From the NCBI RefSeq assembly GCF_900109945.1, contig NZ_FOBX01000005.1:372001-436000 (forward strand): a stretch of 64,000 bases of DNA, given 5' to 3'. The translations under genes were made by a program, and so were the position numbers. The stretch's first letter is position 1; each line of letters begins with the position of its first letter. Positions 21,668 through 34,046 of the stretch are shown one piece after another. The notes beneath the pieces were generated by a model that was given only the letters and a program-made list of their open reading frames with translations, was not told the origin of the DNA and searched no databases. The DNA comes from Bradyrhizobium sp. OK095. Lineage in GTDB: Bacteria; Pseudomonadota; Alphaproteobacteria; Rhizobiales; Xanthobacteraceae.

Positions 21668-22633
21668 TCACCGTCTTGGATGCGCACTCGCATAGACTTC
21701 GAGCAGCCTTTCGGAATCGATGCCGGTGTAGATCTGCGTGGTCGAGAGTGAGGAATGGCCAAGCAATTCCTGGATAGCGCGCAGATCGCCGCCGCGCGAT
21801 AATAGATGCGTTGCGAAGGAATGCCGCAGCGCGTGCGGCGTTGCGCTGTCGGGCAGGCCAAGCGCGCCGCGCAGCCGCTCCATCGCGAGCTGGATGATAC
21901 GCGGGCTGAGCGGGCCGCCGCGGGCGCCGAGGAAGATCGGGCCTTCCGCCGGCAGCGGATACGGGCACATCCCCACATATTCGTCGACCAGCGCCAGCAC
22001 GTTTTGCAGCACCGGCACCATGCGGGTCTTGTTGCCTTTGCCTGTGACGATCAGCACGTCGCCTTCGCCCGCGCGGGGCACCTCGCGGCGCTTCAGGCCG
22101 AGCGCCTCGGAGATGCGCAGACCTGATCCATACAACAGCGCCATCACCGCAGCGTCGCGCGCCAGAATCCAAGTCTCGCGGTCCTCGCCGGCGCGCTCGT
22201 CGGCATCGGCCAGGCGCTTTGCGGATGCCATCGGCAGCGGCTTCGGCAAGGTCTTTGCGACCTTCGGCGCGCGGATCGCCGATAACGCGCCGACCTTGCC
22301 CTTGCCTTCTCGCTCCAGAAAGCGGCCGAACGAGCGCAGGCCCGCCAGCGCGCGCATCAGTGAACGGCCGGCAATATCGTCGGCGCGGCGCATCGCCATG
22401 AAGGCGCGGATATCGGTGGCTTCGAGCGCGGCGAAGCGCTTGAGCGTCACGCGCTCGCCCCAATGGGCGCAGAGGAAATCCAGGCACTGCCGCAGATCGC
22501 GGCTATAGGCCTCCAGCGTCTTCGGCGACAGCCGCCGCTCGGCACCGAGATGCACCAGCCAGCGCGTCATCTCCTGCGCAATCGAGGGATCGGCGCTGGC
22601 GAGCTCGATTTGTGGGGCGGCCGCTTTGCTCAT
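21668..22633 (-). CDS. xerC: tyrosine recombinase XerC
   Basis: A 321-residue site-specific recombinase that, with XerD at dif, resolves chromosome dimers. The N-terminal SAM-like core-binding domain includes TRWLVHLGAERRLSPKTLEAY. Catalytic residues are visible as the first Arg in YGSGLRISEALGL, Lys in VTGKGNKTRMVPV, HxxR in HALRHSFATHLL, His/Trp position in LGHSSLSTTQ, and the nucleophile Tyr in IYTGI. It is divergent from priA. It is a core XerC, not an element integrase, judged from length and neighbours. Confidence 0.93.
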   Translation of the reverse strand: MSKAAAPQIELASADPSIAQEMTRWLVHLGAERRLSPKTLEAYSRDLRQCLDFLCAHWGERVTLKRFAALEATDIRAFMAMRRADDIAGRSLMRALAGLRSFGRFLEREGKGKVGALSAIRAPKVAKTLPKPLPMASAKRLADADERAGEDRETWILARDAAVMALLYGSGLRISEALGLKRREVPRAGEGDVLIVTGKGNKTRMVPVLQNVLALVDEYVGMCPYPLPAEGPIFLGARGGPLSPRIIQLAMERLRGALGLPDSATPHALRHSFATHLLSRGGDLRAIQELLGHSSLSTTQIYTGIDSERLLEVYASAHPRR

Positions 22634-22744
22634 GCGCTCTGGACGTAATGATTCCGCACAGTATATCGCATCAGACCCGTTAACGTTCGCTAAGGCTGCC
22701 CTGTGCGGCTAGCCTCAAGGCCCCCAGGTTCCGATTCTCTCCTC

Positions 22745-24955
22745 ATGGATCATTCGTCCCGCAGCGCGACCACCCCCGCCAACGCGACCCGCATGGTCGA
22801 CGTGCTGGTGCCGGTCGCGCTCGACCAGACCTATTCCTACAAGGTGCCGCGCGGGATGGAGCTGAAGGCCGGCGATCTCCTCAGTGTGCCGCTCGGCCCG
22901 CGCGAGGTGCTGGGCGTGGTCTGGGCGGAGAACGCCAATCCCGATCCGCGCCTGCATAACCGCCTGAAGGAAGTCAGCGAAAAGCTCGACTTTCCGCCGT
23001 TGAAGCCTGAGCTGCGCTCGGTGGTCGACTGGGTCGCCAATTACACGCTCAGCCCGCGCGGCATGGTGCTGCGCATGTGCCTGCGGATGGGCGAGAATCT
23101 CGGTCCCGAACGGACGCGCGCCGGCGTTCGCCTGGTCGGCGATCCCCCCAAACGGCTGACGCCGGCGCGACAGCGCCTGATGGAGGTGCTGTCGGACCGG
23201 CTGCTGCACAGCAAGTCGGAAGCCGCCAAGGAAGCCGGCGTCTCCGCCGGCGTGGTCGACGGCCTCGTCGACGAGGGCACGCTCACGGTCGAGCCGATGC
23301 CGCCACCGCCGCCACCACCGGCCCCCGATCCGGATTTCAGCCGGCCGGATTTTTCGCCGCTCCAGCGTAGTGCTGCCGACACGTTGCGCGCGCTTGCCGC
23401 CAACGGCACCTTCCACGTGGCGCTGCTCGACGGCGTCACCGGCTCGGGCAAGACCGAGGTCTATTTCGAAGCCGTGGCCGAGGCGATCCGCCGCGGAAAA
23501 CAGTCGCTGATCCTGATGCCGGAGATCGCGCTGACCGGACAATTCCTCGATCGCTTTGCTCAGCGTTTTGGCGTGCGGCCGATCGAGTGGCACTCCGAGC
23601 TGACGCCGCGCACCCGCGCGCGCAATTGGGCCGCGATCTCCGAGGGCACCGCGCCGGTCGTGGTCGGCGCGCGCTCGGCGCTGTTTCTGCCCTACGGCAA
23701 TCTTGGCCTCATCATCGTCGATGAAGAGCACGACCAGGCCTACAAGCAGGACGAGGGCGTGCATTATCACGCCCGCGACATGGCGGTGGTACGCGCGCAT
23801 ATCGCCAAAATTCCGATCGTGCTGGCCTCCGCCACGCCCTCGGTCGAGTCCGAGGTCAATGCGCGCAAGAACCGCTATCAGCGCATCGCGCTGCCCTCGC
23901 GCTTCGGCGGCCAGCACATGCCGCATATCGAGGCCATCGACATGCGCCGCGAGCCGCCCGCGCGCGGCCGCTATATCTCACCACGCCTGGCCTCCGAGAT
24001 CAGAAAAGCGATCGAAAAGCGCGAGCAGGCGCTGCTGTTCCTCAATCGCCGTGGCTATGCGCCATTGACGCTATGCCGTGCCTGCGGCCACCGCTTCGCC
24101 TGCACCATCTGCGATGCCTGGCTGGTCGATCACCGTTTTCGTCAGCGGCTGGTCTGCCATCACTGCGGTTTTTCGATGCCGCGGCCGCAGACCTGTCCGC
24201 ATTGCGCGGCGGAGGAATCGCTGGTCGCGGTCGGCCCCGGCGTCGAACGCTTGCAGGAGGAGGCGGCTGCGCTGTTCCCGGACGCGCGCACCATGGTGCT
24301 GTCGAGCGACCTCATCACCTCGATCGAGACGATGCGCTCGGAACTGAACGAGATCGCGGAGGGCCGCGTCGACATCATCATCGGCACGCAGCTCGTCGCC
24401 AAAGGCCACAATTTTCCGCGGCTCAATCTGGTCGGCGTGGTCGACGCGGATCTCGGCCTTAGCAATGGCGATCCGCGCGCCTCGGAACGCACCTGGCAAT
24501 TGCTCAACCAGGTGATCGGCCGTGCCGGCCGCGAGCAGGGCCGCGGTGTCGGTTATCTCCAGACCCACCAGCCCGATCATCCCGTGATGAAGGCGCTGAT
24601 CGCCTGCGACCGCGAGGCCTTTTACGACAGCGAGATCGATCTGCGCGAGCGCACGCTCTATCCGCCGTTCGGCAGGCTCGCGAGCCTGATCATCTCCGCC
24701 GGCGACCGCCCGAGCGCCGAAGGCCTTGGCCGCAGGCTCGTTGCACTGGCGCCGCGCGACGAGCGCGTCGTGGTGCTGGGGCCGGCCGAAGCGCCGCTCG
24801 CCGTGATCAAGGGGCGTTATCGTTTCCGCATCCTGGTGAAATCGGCGCGCGGTTTTGACCTGTCGGATTATCTGCGCAACTGGCTCGCGGTGTGCCCGAA
24901 GCCGAAGGGCAATCAGAAGCTAGAGGTGGACGTCGATCCGCAGAGCTTTTTGTAA
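22745..24955 (+). CDS. priA: primosomal protein N' (replication restart helicase)
   Basis: A 736-residue superfamily 2 DNA helicase that reloads the replisome at stalled forks. The N-terminal 3'-end-binding domain is VLVPVALDQTYSYKVP. A Pro-rich linker precedes Walker A DGVTGSGKTEVYFEA and the DEEHDQAYKQ box. The zinc-binding cysteines are CRACGHRFACTICD, CHHCG and CPHC, and the helicase C motifs GTQLVAKGHNFPRL and QVIGRAGREQGRG follow. The start at MDHSSRS is preferred to an upstream in-frame codon. It is divergent from xerC. Confidence 0.95.
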   Translation: MDHSSRSATTPANATRMVDVLVPVALDQTYSYKVPRGMELKAGDLLSVPLGPREVLGVVWAENANPDPRLHNRLKEVSEKLDFPPLKPELRSVVDWVANYTLSPRGMVLRMCLRMGENLGPERTRAGVRLVGDPPKRLTPARQRLMEVLSDRLLHSKSEAAKEAGVSAGVVDGLVDEGTLTVEPMPPPPPPPAPDPDFSRPDFSPLQRSAADTLRALAANGTFHVALLDGVTGSGKTEVYFEAVAEAIRRGKQSLILMPEIALTGQFLDRFAQRFGVRPIEWHSELTPRTRARNWAAISEGTAPVVVGARSALFLPYGNLGLIIVDEEHDQAYKQDEGVHYHARDMAVVRAHIAKIPIVLASATPSVESEVNARKNRYQRIALPSRFGGQHMPHIEAIDMRREPPARGRYISPRLASEIRKAIEKREQALLFLNRRGYAPLTLCRACGHRFACTICDAWLVDHRFRQRLVCHHCGFSMPRPQTCPHCAAEESLVAVGPGVERLQEEAAALFPDARTMVLSSDLITSIETMRSELNEIAEGRVDIIIGTQLVAKGHNFPRLNLVGVVDADLGLSNGDPRASERTWQLLNQVIGRAGREQGRGVGYLQTHQPDHPVMKALIACDREAFYDSEIDLRERTLYPPFGRLASLIISAGDRPSAEGLGRRLVALAPRDERVVVLGPAEAPLAVIKGRYRFRILVKSARGFDLSDYLRNWLAVCPKPKGNQKLEVDVDPQSFL

Positions 24956-24968
24956 GGACTCTCGTCTC

Positions 24969-25106
24969 GTGCCCCGGACGCAGCGCAGCGTCCCTTCGAC
25001 GGTGCGCTGCAGAGCCGGGGCCCATGTTGCGCAGGCGCTCGCGGCTTCTGGGTCCCGGCTCTGCGCCGCAACGCTCACGCGTTGCAGCTTGTCCGGGAAA
25101 CGCATG
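24969..25106. repeat. palindromic intergenic repeat, family D
   Basis: The element starts GTGCCCCGGACGCAGCGCAG and ends CGTTGCAGCTTGTCCGGG, with internal inverted segments around GCCGGGGCCC and GGGTCCCGGCTCTGCGCCG. It lies between convergent priA and the RlpA-like gene. Confidence 0.7.
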
Positions 25107-25118
25107 ACGCCAACAAAA

Positions 25119-25146
25119 AGCCCGCCGTCCCCCGGGACAGCGGGCT
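25119..25146 (-). terminator. terminator of the RlpA-like gene
   Basis: AGCCCGC / GCGGGCT stem enclosing a CCCGGG-containing loop that extends the pairing (GTCCC/GGGAC). It is followed on the minus strand by TTTTTGTTGG. It lies 23 bases beyond the stop codon at 25170. Confidence 0.8.
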
Positions 25147-25169
25147 TATTTCACGCGCGTTGCGCGCCG

Positions 25170-25655
25170 TTAGGAGACGACTTCCGCGGTGACGCGGCCG
25201 ACGCCGGCGCCGGTGAGGCCGATGGCGCGGGCGGCTCCCGTGGAGAGGTCAAGGACACGGCCGCGCACGAACGGGCCGCGGTCATTGATGGTGACGATGA
25301 CGCTCGAGCCACCATGGGTGACGCGCAGCTTGGTGCCGAACGGCAGCGAACGGTGCGCTGCGGTCAAGGCGTTCTGGTTGAAGCGCTGGCCCGAGGCAGT
25401 CCGGCTGCCGGACTCGTTGCCATAATAGGACGCCATGCCGGAGAAGCTGTGGCCCGAGCCCGACGACGGGGTCATGGACGCATTGGCGTTGCGCCAATCC
25501 GAGCTGGAATCGTTCTGGGCGTGATGATGGTGCCGGTGGTGCCTGGATTTGGCAGAAGCTTCGGTAGCAGTTCCACCGATAAGGAGAGTTGCGGCAACGA
25601 AAGCGATCGCCGTACGCGGCCGGGTCACAGAGCCCAGCATCTTCAAAGACAGCAT
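25170..25655 (-). CDS. RlpA-like double-psi beta-barrel septal protein
   Basis: A 161-residue exported protein. A signal segment (TAIAFVAATLLIGGTATEASA) is followed by a His-rich stretch (SRHHRHHHHA) and then the RlpA double-psi beta-barrel domain: GMASYYGNESGSRTASGQRF, LPFGTKLRV and ITINDRGPFV-like VTINDRGPFVRGR, DLSTGAARAIGL. The catalytic Asp of RlpA-type lytic transglycosylases appears conserved in INDRGPF. There is no C-terminal SPOR domain, unlike E. coli or Pseudomonas RlpA, so septal targeting would need another route. A perfect 18-base palindrome lies just upstream of the start. Confidence 0.87.
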   Translation of the reverse strand: MLSLKMLGSVTRPRTAIAFVAATLLIGGTATEASAKSRHHRHHHHAQNDSSSDWRNANASMTPSSGSGHSFSGMASYYGNESGSRTASGQRFNQNALTAAHRSLPFGTKLRVTHGGSSVIVTINDRGPFVRGRVLDLSTGAARAIGLTGAGVGRVTAEVVS

Positions 25656-25676
25656 TTAGTGGTCCCTAAGCTAGTA

Positions 25677-25694
25677 TTGCCACATATGTGGCAA
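25677..25694 (-). promoter_or_regulatory. 18-base perfect palindrome upstream of the rlpA-like gene
   Basis: TTGCCACATATGTGGCAA reads the same on both strands. It ends 22 bases before the start codon of the RlpA-like gene, a position where a bound dimer would block transcription or initiation. The regulator is unknown. Confidence 0.5.
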
Positions 25695-25835
25695 GTGGAG
25701 CCCTCATCAGTTTGTGAGCGGGTTGCGTTTCGTTTCGCAATGAGGCGTGAATTAGGCAGTAAATCCGTTATGTGTCGTCATGAAATATCTTGTGACCCCT
25801 GCCGCTATTCAGCCAATATTCCGTAATCTTGCGCT

Positions 25836-25851
25836 TTAACGATTCATTAAC
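25836..25851. promoter_or_regulatory. CtrA-box-like site (TTAA-N7-TTAA)
   Basis: TTAA CGATTCA TTAAC matches the full CtrA consensus TTAA-N7-TTAA(C) and lies in an AT-rich patch 180 bases upstream of the RlpA-like gene. CtrA controls division and envelope genes in alphaproteobacteria. That the site is used here is inference. Confidence 0.45.
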
Positions 25852-26302
25852 TTATCTATTACATTCAAATACTGTAAATCGAAGTCATCACACTCGGTGT
25901 TTAGAATTGAGTAAGTATTCGGCGGGTGAAACCGGTAAGGGCGGAATCACGCCTCTGCGATCCGTGTTCATGGCCGCTATGCGCTGAGGGCAGGAACGAA
26001 TGGGCGCGATGGCGCCGTCAGGCTCACGGCAATTCCGTGGCGTGGCAGGTCGTCATCCCGTTCATCGTCGAAGCGTCGTGGACTGCGACGAACTGGCGAC
26101 AGAACGTCATGCCTTTAATTTGGCGTCATGTTGCACGTGCGCGCCTGCTATGTTAGCAAAGCCGCGATTTTAACGGACCCGGCACTTCCTGTGTCGGCCG
26201 AAAATCGAAGTCCCGCTTGAATTCCAAGGGCTTGGATCGCTAGGCGCCGCTTTGTGGCGACGGTTTTTCCCTTGCGAGTTTAACAGCAAAAAGAGCGCGT
26301 CT

Positions 26303-28392
<2,090 letters not shown>

Positions 28393-28397
28393 TGCTG

Positions 28398-28420
28398 CAT
28401 GGCCGGATCTTCCGGCCATG
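28398..28420 (+). other. perfect hairpin between atpA and atpG
   Basis: CATGGCCGGA and TCCGGCCATG form a 10-base perfect stem with a three-base loop, six bases past the atpA stop. A second GC-rich fold (CCCGGCACCCGGCCGGG, about 28457-28473) follows. No T run is seen, so RNA stability or differential expression within the operon is more likely than termination. Confidence 0.5.
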
Positions 28421-28534
28421 ACCGCTTCGCGAGAGGCATAGGAATAAGAAGTGTGCCCGGCACCCGGCCGGGCATTGCGACAGGGACAGGCTAGCGGTCC
28501 GACGCTTCAGTCGAACCGCCGGGGTGAGCGAAGA

Positions 28535-29410
28535 ATGGCGTCACTTAAAGACATGCGCGTGCGCATCGCCTCCACCAAGGCGACGCAAAAGATCACCAAG
28601 GCCATGCAGATGGTCGCTGCGTCGAGGTTGCGCCGCGCCCAGCAAGCGGCCGAAGCCGCGCGGCCCTATGCCGACAAGATGAGCGCGGTGATCTCCAACA
28701 TCGCCAGCGCTGCTGCGGGTTCGCCCGGCGCGCCGGCGCTGCTGGCTGGCACCGGCAAGGACCAGGTTCATTTGCTGCTGGTCTGCACCGGCGAGCGTGG
28801 CCTGTCCGGCGCCTTCAACTCCTCGATCGTGCGCCTCGCGCGCGAGCGCGCCCAGGCGCTGATGGCACAGGGCAAGGAAGTCAAATTCTTCTGCGTCGGC
28901 CGCAAGGGCTATGAGCAGCTTCGTCGTCTGTTCGACAAGCAGATCGTCGAGCATCTCGACCTGCGCAGCGTTCGTCAGCTCGGTTTCGTCAATGCCGAGG
29001 ACATCGCCAAAAAGGTGCTGGCGCGTTTCGAGAACGGCGAGTTCGACGTCTGCACGCTGTTCTACGCGCAGTTCAAGTCGGTGATCGCCCAGATCCCGAC
29101 CGCGCAGCAGATGATTCCGCTGGTCGTGGAAGCAAAGGCGGCGAACGCGCCGTCGACGTCCTACGAATACGAGCCGGAGGAAGACGAGCTCCTCTCCGGC
29201 CTGCTGCCGCGCAACATCGCGGTGCAGATCTTCCGCGCGCTGCTGGAAAACAATGCTTCGTTCTACGGCGCGCAGATGAGCTCGATGGACAACGCCACCC
29301 GCAACGCCGGCGAAATGATCCGCAAGCAAACCCAGATCTACAACCGAACCCGTCAAGCCCAGATCACCAAGGAGCTGATCGAGATCATCTCCGGCGCCGA
29401 GGCGGTCTGA
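28535..29410 (+). CDS. atpG: F1F0 ATP synthase gamma subunit
   Basis: A 291-residue central-stalk subunit. The N-terminal coiled-coil helix ([36 protein letters not shown]) and the matching C-terminal helix ([31 protein letters not shown]) wrap the rotor axis, with the Rossmann-like middle domain between them. The ATG at 28535 is the family start. Confidence 0.97.
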   Translation: MASLKDMRVRIASTKATQKITKAMQMVAASRLRRAQQAAEAARPYADKMSAVISNIASAAAGSPGAPALLAGTGKDQVHLLLVCTGERGLSGAFNSSIVRLARERAQALMAQGKEVKFFCVGRKGYEQLRRLFDKQIVEHLDLRSVRQLGFVNAEDIAKKVLARFENGEFDVCTLFYAQFKSVIAQIPTAQQMIPLVVEAKAANAPSTSYEYEPEEDELLSGLLPRNIAVQIFRALLENNASFYGAQMSSMDNATRNAGEMIRKQTQIYNRTRQAQITKELIEIISGAEAV

Positions 29411-29440
29411 CGCACGAACTAACGACGGTCGTTCAAGTAA

Positions 29441-30904
<1,464 letters not shown>

Positions 30905-30922
30905 GGGCGAATTGCGAGTAGG

Positions 30923-31397
<475 letters not shown>

Positions 31398-31420
31398 GCC
31401 CCGGCGCACTGCTCCGGGGC
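31398..31420 (+). terminator. terminator after atpC
   Basis: GCCCCGG / CCGGGGC stem with a nine-base loop directly at the atpC stop codon, followed by AAATCTCG. The stem is strong but the T tract is poor. Confidence 0.55.
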
Positions 31421-31558
31421 AAATCTCGAATTCCTGCTCGAAATTCCTGAACAAGTTCAGCGCTCGTCACGAAAGTGGCGGGCGCTGAAACTTTGTTGCA
31501 CCGTGCCGGAGATAGCGGCATTCTGCCGCCGCGGATGAGGTTCCAGGGCAGGTCGCAG

Positions 31559-33202
31559 ATGAAGCGCAAGATCGCAGCGATTTTCGCGGCCGATATTGCC
31601 GGTTACTCGAGACTGGTCGCGGAAGACGAGGAGGAGACGCTGCGGCGTCTGGCGTCCTACCGTGAAGTCATCGACGACTTCATCGCAAAGGCAAACGGGC
31701 GCATCTTCAACACGGCGGGCGACGCCGTGCTCGCGGAATTCCCGAGCGCGGTCGACGCGGTGCGCTGCGCGATCGACATCCAGGAATCGCTGCGGACCCG
31801 CAACATGGCCTATCCGCCGAGCCGGCAGATGTCGTTCCGGATCGGCATCACCATCGGCGACGTGGTCGAGCGCGACGGCGATCTCTTGGGGGACGGGGTC
31901 AACATTGCCGCACGGCTGGAGGGCCTCGCCGAGGTCGGCGGCATCTGCGTCTCCCGTGCCGTGCACGAGCAGGTTGCCAACAAGCTGTCGGTGCAGTTCG
32001 CCGATATCGGCGCGCAGGAAGTGAAGAACATCCCGACGCCGGTGCACGCCTACATGGTGGCGATGCGGCGCGAGGACGGCACCTACACCACGCCGAAGCT
32101 GAAGAAGGTGGCCAAGGCGGAGTCCGGGCCGAACTGGATGTGGCCGCTGGTGGTGGGCGTGGTCTCCGTCGTCGCGATCGGCGTCGGCGGATTCCTCTAT
32201 TTCACCAAGCTCGAGACCACCCAATTGTCGTCGACCGCGACCGCGCCGAGCCCCGTTGTTGCACCATCACACAGCCCAACGCCCGCGATCGCGACAAAGG
32301 CGCCTGAGCCCTCACCCACGCCGACACAGAGTGCGGCGGCGGCGCCGACGCCGATGCCATCGCCGCCAGCCGCGTCGGGCGGAAAAATCGTCGTCGATGC
32401 GGTGCCGTTTATCGGTGAGCGCCTGCGCGCCTATCTCGGCAATGAATATTCCACCGCCGGCGATTACAAGGCCTTCGCCCTGAACGTCGGCGGCTTCACC
32501 GGCTCTTCGGTCAATCAGCCGAACGAGGAGGCCGCGCGCAGCGCGGCGCTCGACCAGTGCCAGAAGCGCGCCGACGCCGCGCAATCGCCGCGGCGCTGCG
32601 AGCTCTATGCGGTCGGCAACAATGTCGTCTACGCCCATGGTCGGCCGCCGATGCCGCCGCAGCCTTGGGTTCGGCACGACACCAAGATCGAGCGCGCGTT
32701 CGTGTCGAAGGACTTTCCGATGCTGCGCGACCAGGCCAGGAATCGCGTCGAAAACATCTACGTGCCGGCGGCGAAAACGCGCTCGGTCGCGCTCGGCCCG
32801 AATGGACAATATTTCATGGTGCTGGGCGCCTCGTCGGTCGATGAAGCGACGCGGCGTTCGCTGGAATCCTGCGGTGGCATCGCCGGTGTGGCCTGCATGA
32901 TCGTCGCAGTCGACGATGTCTTCGTCGTGCCGATCCCGACCCTGCTCAAGCCCAACGGCTTCTTCCACGCCGCAACCAACTCTTCGATCGTGGCCGATGC
33001 GCGCGACGACGTCGTGCGCAAGCTCGGCGACGGCATGGGCTGGAATGCAGTTGCAGTCGGCACCGCGGGCCGCCCCGGTCTCGGCCTGAAAGCCGCCGAC
33101 GAGCAGACCGCCGTCAACGGCGCACTCGCCGACTGCGTCAAGCACGACAGCGACTGCCACGTCATCGCGATCGGCCCGTTCACGGTGGGGCCGACGAATT
33201 GA
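31559..33202 (+). CDS. membrane-anchored class III adenylate/guanylate cyclase with a repeated C-terminal region
   Basis: A 547-residue protein. Residues 1-165 are a class III cyclase catalytic domain: the metal-binding Asp is in IFAADIAGYSR, the second in FNTAGDAVLAEF, then FRIGITIGDVVERDGDLLGDGVNIAARLE. One membrane helix lies near residues 191-214 (MWPLVVGVVSVVAIGVGG). A Pro/Ala/Thr-rich linker follows to about 280. The rest would be outside the cytoplasm and shows three degenerate copies of an AL..C...C..(Y/V)AV pattern (near 300-355, 414-460 and 494-540), similar in style to DUF4189. The start at MKRKIAAIF is preferred to an upstream in-frame ATG. It probably makes cAMP in response to an envelope signal; the signal is unknown. 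Confidence 0.85.
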   Translation: MKRKIAAIFAADIAGYSRLVAEDEEETLRRLASYREVIDDFIAKANGRIFNTAGDAVLAEFPSAVDAVRCAIDIQESLRTRNMAYPPSRQMSFRIGITIGDVVERDGDLLGDGVNIAARLEGLAEVGGICVSRAVHEQVANKLSVQFADIGAQEVKNIPTPVHAYMVAMRREDGTYTTPKLKKVAKAESGPNWMWPLVVGVVSVVAIGVGGFLYFTKLETTQLSSTATAPSPVVAPSHSPTPAIATKAPEPSPTPTQSAAAAPTPMPSPPAASGGKIVVDAVPFIGERLRAYLGNEYSTAGDYKAFALNVGGFTGSSVNQPNEEAARSAALDQCQKRADAAQSPRRCELYAVGNNVVYAHGRPPMPPQPWVRHDTKIERAFVSKDFPMLRDQARNRVENIYVPAAKTRSVALGPNGQYFMVLGASSVDEATRRSLESCGGIAGVACMIVAVDDVFVVPIPTLLKPNGFFHAATNSSIVADARDDVVRKLGDGMGWNAVAVGTAGRPGLGLKAADEQTAVNGALADCVKHDSDCHVIAIGPFTVGPTN

Positions 33203-33246
33203 TGCCTGCTGAGCTTGGCCCCACTGAACGCCCCGACGACAGTGCG

Positions 33247-33396
33247 TTCCCTCCCCCCTTGCGGGGGAGGGCTAGGGAGAGGGGTAGCCCAGCAAAAGGT
33301 GTCGGCTATTGATCGTGCACCGAGACAGGTGTGCAGCGGACAGAATCCCCGTGTGGCACCCCTCTCCCTGCCCCTCCCCCGCAAGGGGGGAGGGAA
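33247..33396. repeat. palindromic intergenic repeat, family E
   Basis: The outer arms TTCCCTCCCCCCTTGCGGGG and CCCCGCAAGGGGGGAGGGAA enclose the inner arms GGGAGAGGGGT and ACCCCTCTCCC. The whole 150-base element is an imperfect palindrome between convergent genes. Confidence 0.85.
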
Positions 33397-33481
33397 TGAG
33401 AGAACGGTGCTCCCCTCACACGCAAATTCCCCTCACTATTTCAGCCTCATCTCTATTGTGCATGGGGCTGTTTTCGCAGTT

Positions 33482-33979
33482 TTAGTTTGCGAATCCAGCA
33501 AACTCTCGCGCCACGGCCTGATAAACCTCGCGGCGGAACGGCACGACGACATCGGGGACACGGTCGAGGCGCTCCCAGCGCCAGGCATCGAACTCCGCAG
33601 GCTGATCGTTGCGCGGCGTCAGCGGATCGATCTCGTCATCCTTGCCGGTGAAACGCAGCGCGAACCATTTTTGCCGTTGGCCGCGGAATTTCGCGAGGCG
33701 ATGCGTCTGCGGCCCGTCGTAAGGCGGGAACTCGTAGGTGAGCCAGTCGGTCTCGCCAAGATAGCTCGCGCTCTTGACGCTGGTCTCTTCCCAGAGCTCG
33801 CGCATCGCCGCATCGCGCAGATCCTCGCCCTCGTCGACACCGCCCTGCGGCATCTGCCAGTCGAGGCCCGGCAGGATGATCTCGGGTCCGTCGCCTTTGA
33901 AGCGGTGGCCGATCAGCACGCGGCCTTCGGCGTTGAACAACGCAATTCCGACATTGGGGCGGTAGGGCTTTTCATTCAT
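33482..33979 (-). CDS. RppH-like Nudix hydrolase, copy 1
   Basis: A 165-residue Nudix hydrolase of the RNA pyrophosphohydrolase type, which would remove pyrophosphate from 5'-triphosphate RNA and so trigger decay. The Nudix box is intact (GGVDEGEDLRDAAMRELWEE), with the RppH-type lead-in YRPNVGIALFN and GLDWQMPQ, and a tail FRREVYQAVAREF. The start at MNEKPYRPNVG (33979) is the family start; further upstream the frame is not conserved. It lies 67 bases downstream of a second gene of the same family. Confidence 0.88.
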   Translation of the reverse strand: MNEKPYRPNVGIALFNAEGRVLIGHRFKGDGPEIILPGLDWQMPQGGVDEGEDLRDAAMRELWEETSVKSASYLGETDWLTYEFPPYDGPQTHRLAKFRGQRQKWFALRFTGKDDEIDPLTPRNDQPAEFDAWRWERLDRVPDVVVPFRREVYQAVAREFAGFAN

Positions 33980-34046
33980 CACGCGCGGATCTCTCGTCGT
34001 CAGTCCAGGCGATGCCTTAGCACCGAACCCGGGATGACAATTTGAA

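Larger units (their letters stand above)
25656..26302. other. intergenic region between the rlpA-like gene and the F1 ATPase operon
   Basis: About 650 bases with no credible gene. It contains the 18-base palindrome, an AT-rich patch (about 25800-25900) with the CtrA-like site, and nearer the operon a short palindrome CCAAG/CTTGG at 26224-26235. Promoters for both divergent units must lie here, but no convincing -35/-10 pair for atpH was found. Confidence 0.6.

Noticed and set aside
21668-22633. XerC as the integrase of a mobile element
   Set aside because: Its length, motifs and divergent position to priA fit the chromosomal XerC; there is no cargo or attachment site beside it.
25926-26156. 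A 76-codon frame upstream of atpH
   Set aside because: No ribosome-binding site, no family signal, and Arg/Trp-rich composition typical of non-coding GC-rich DNA.
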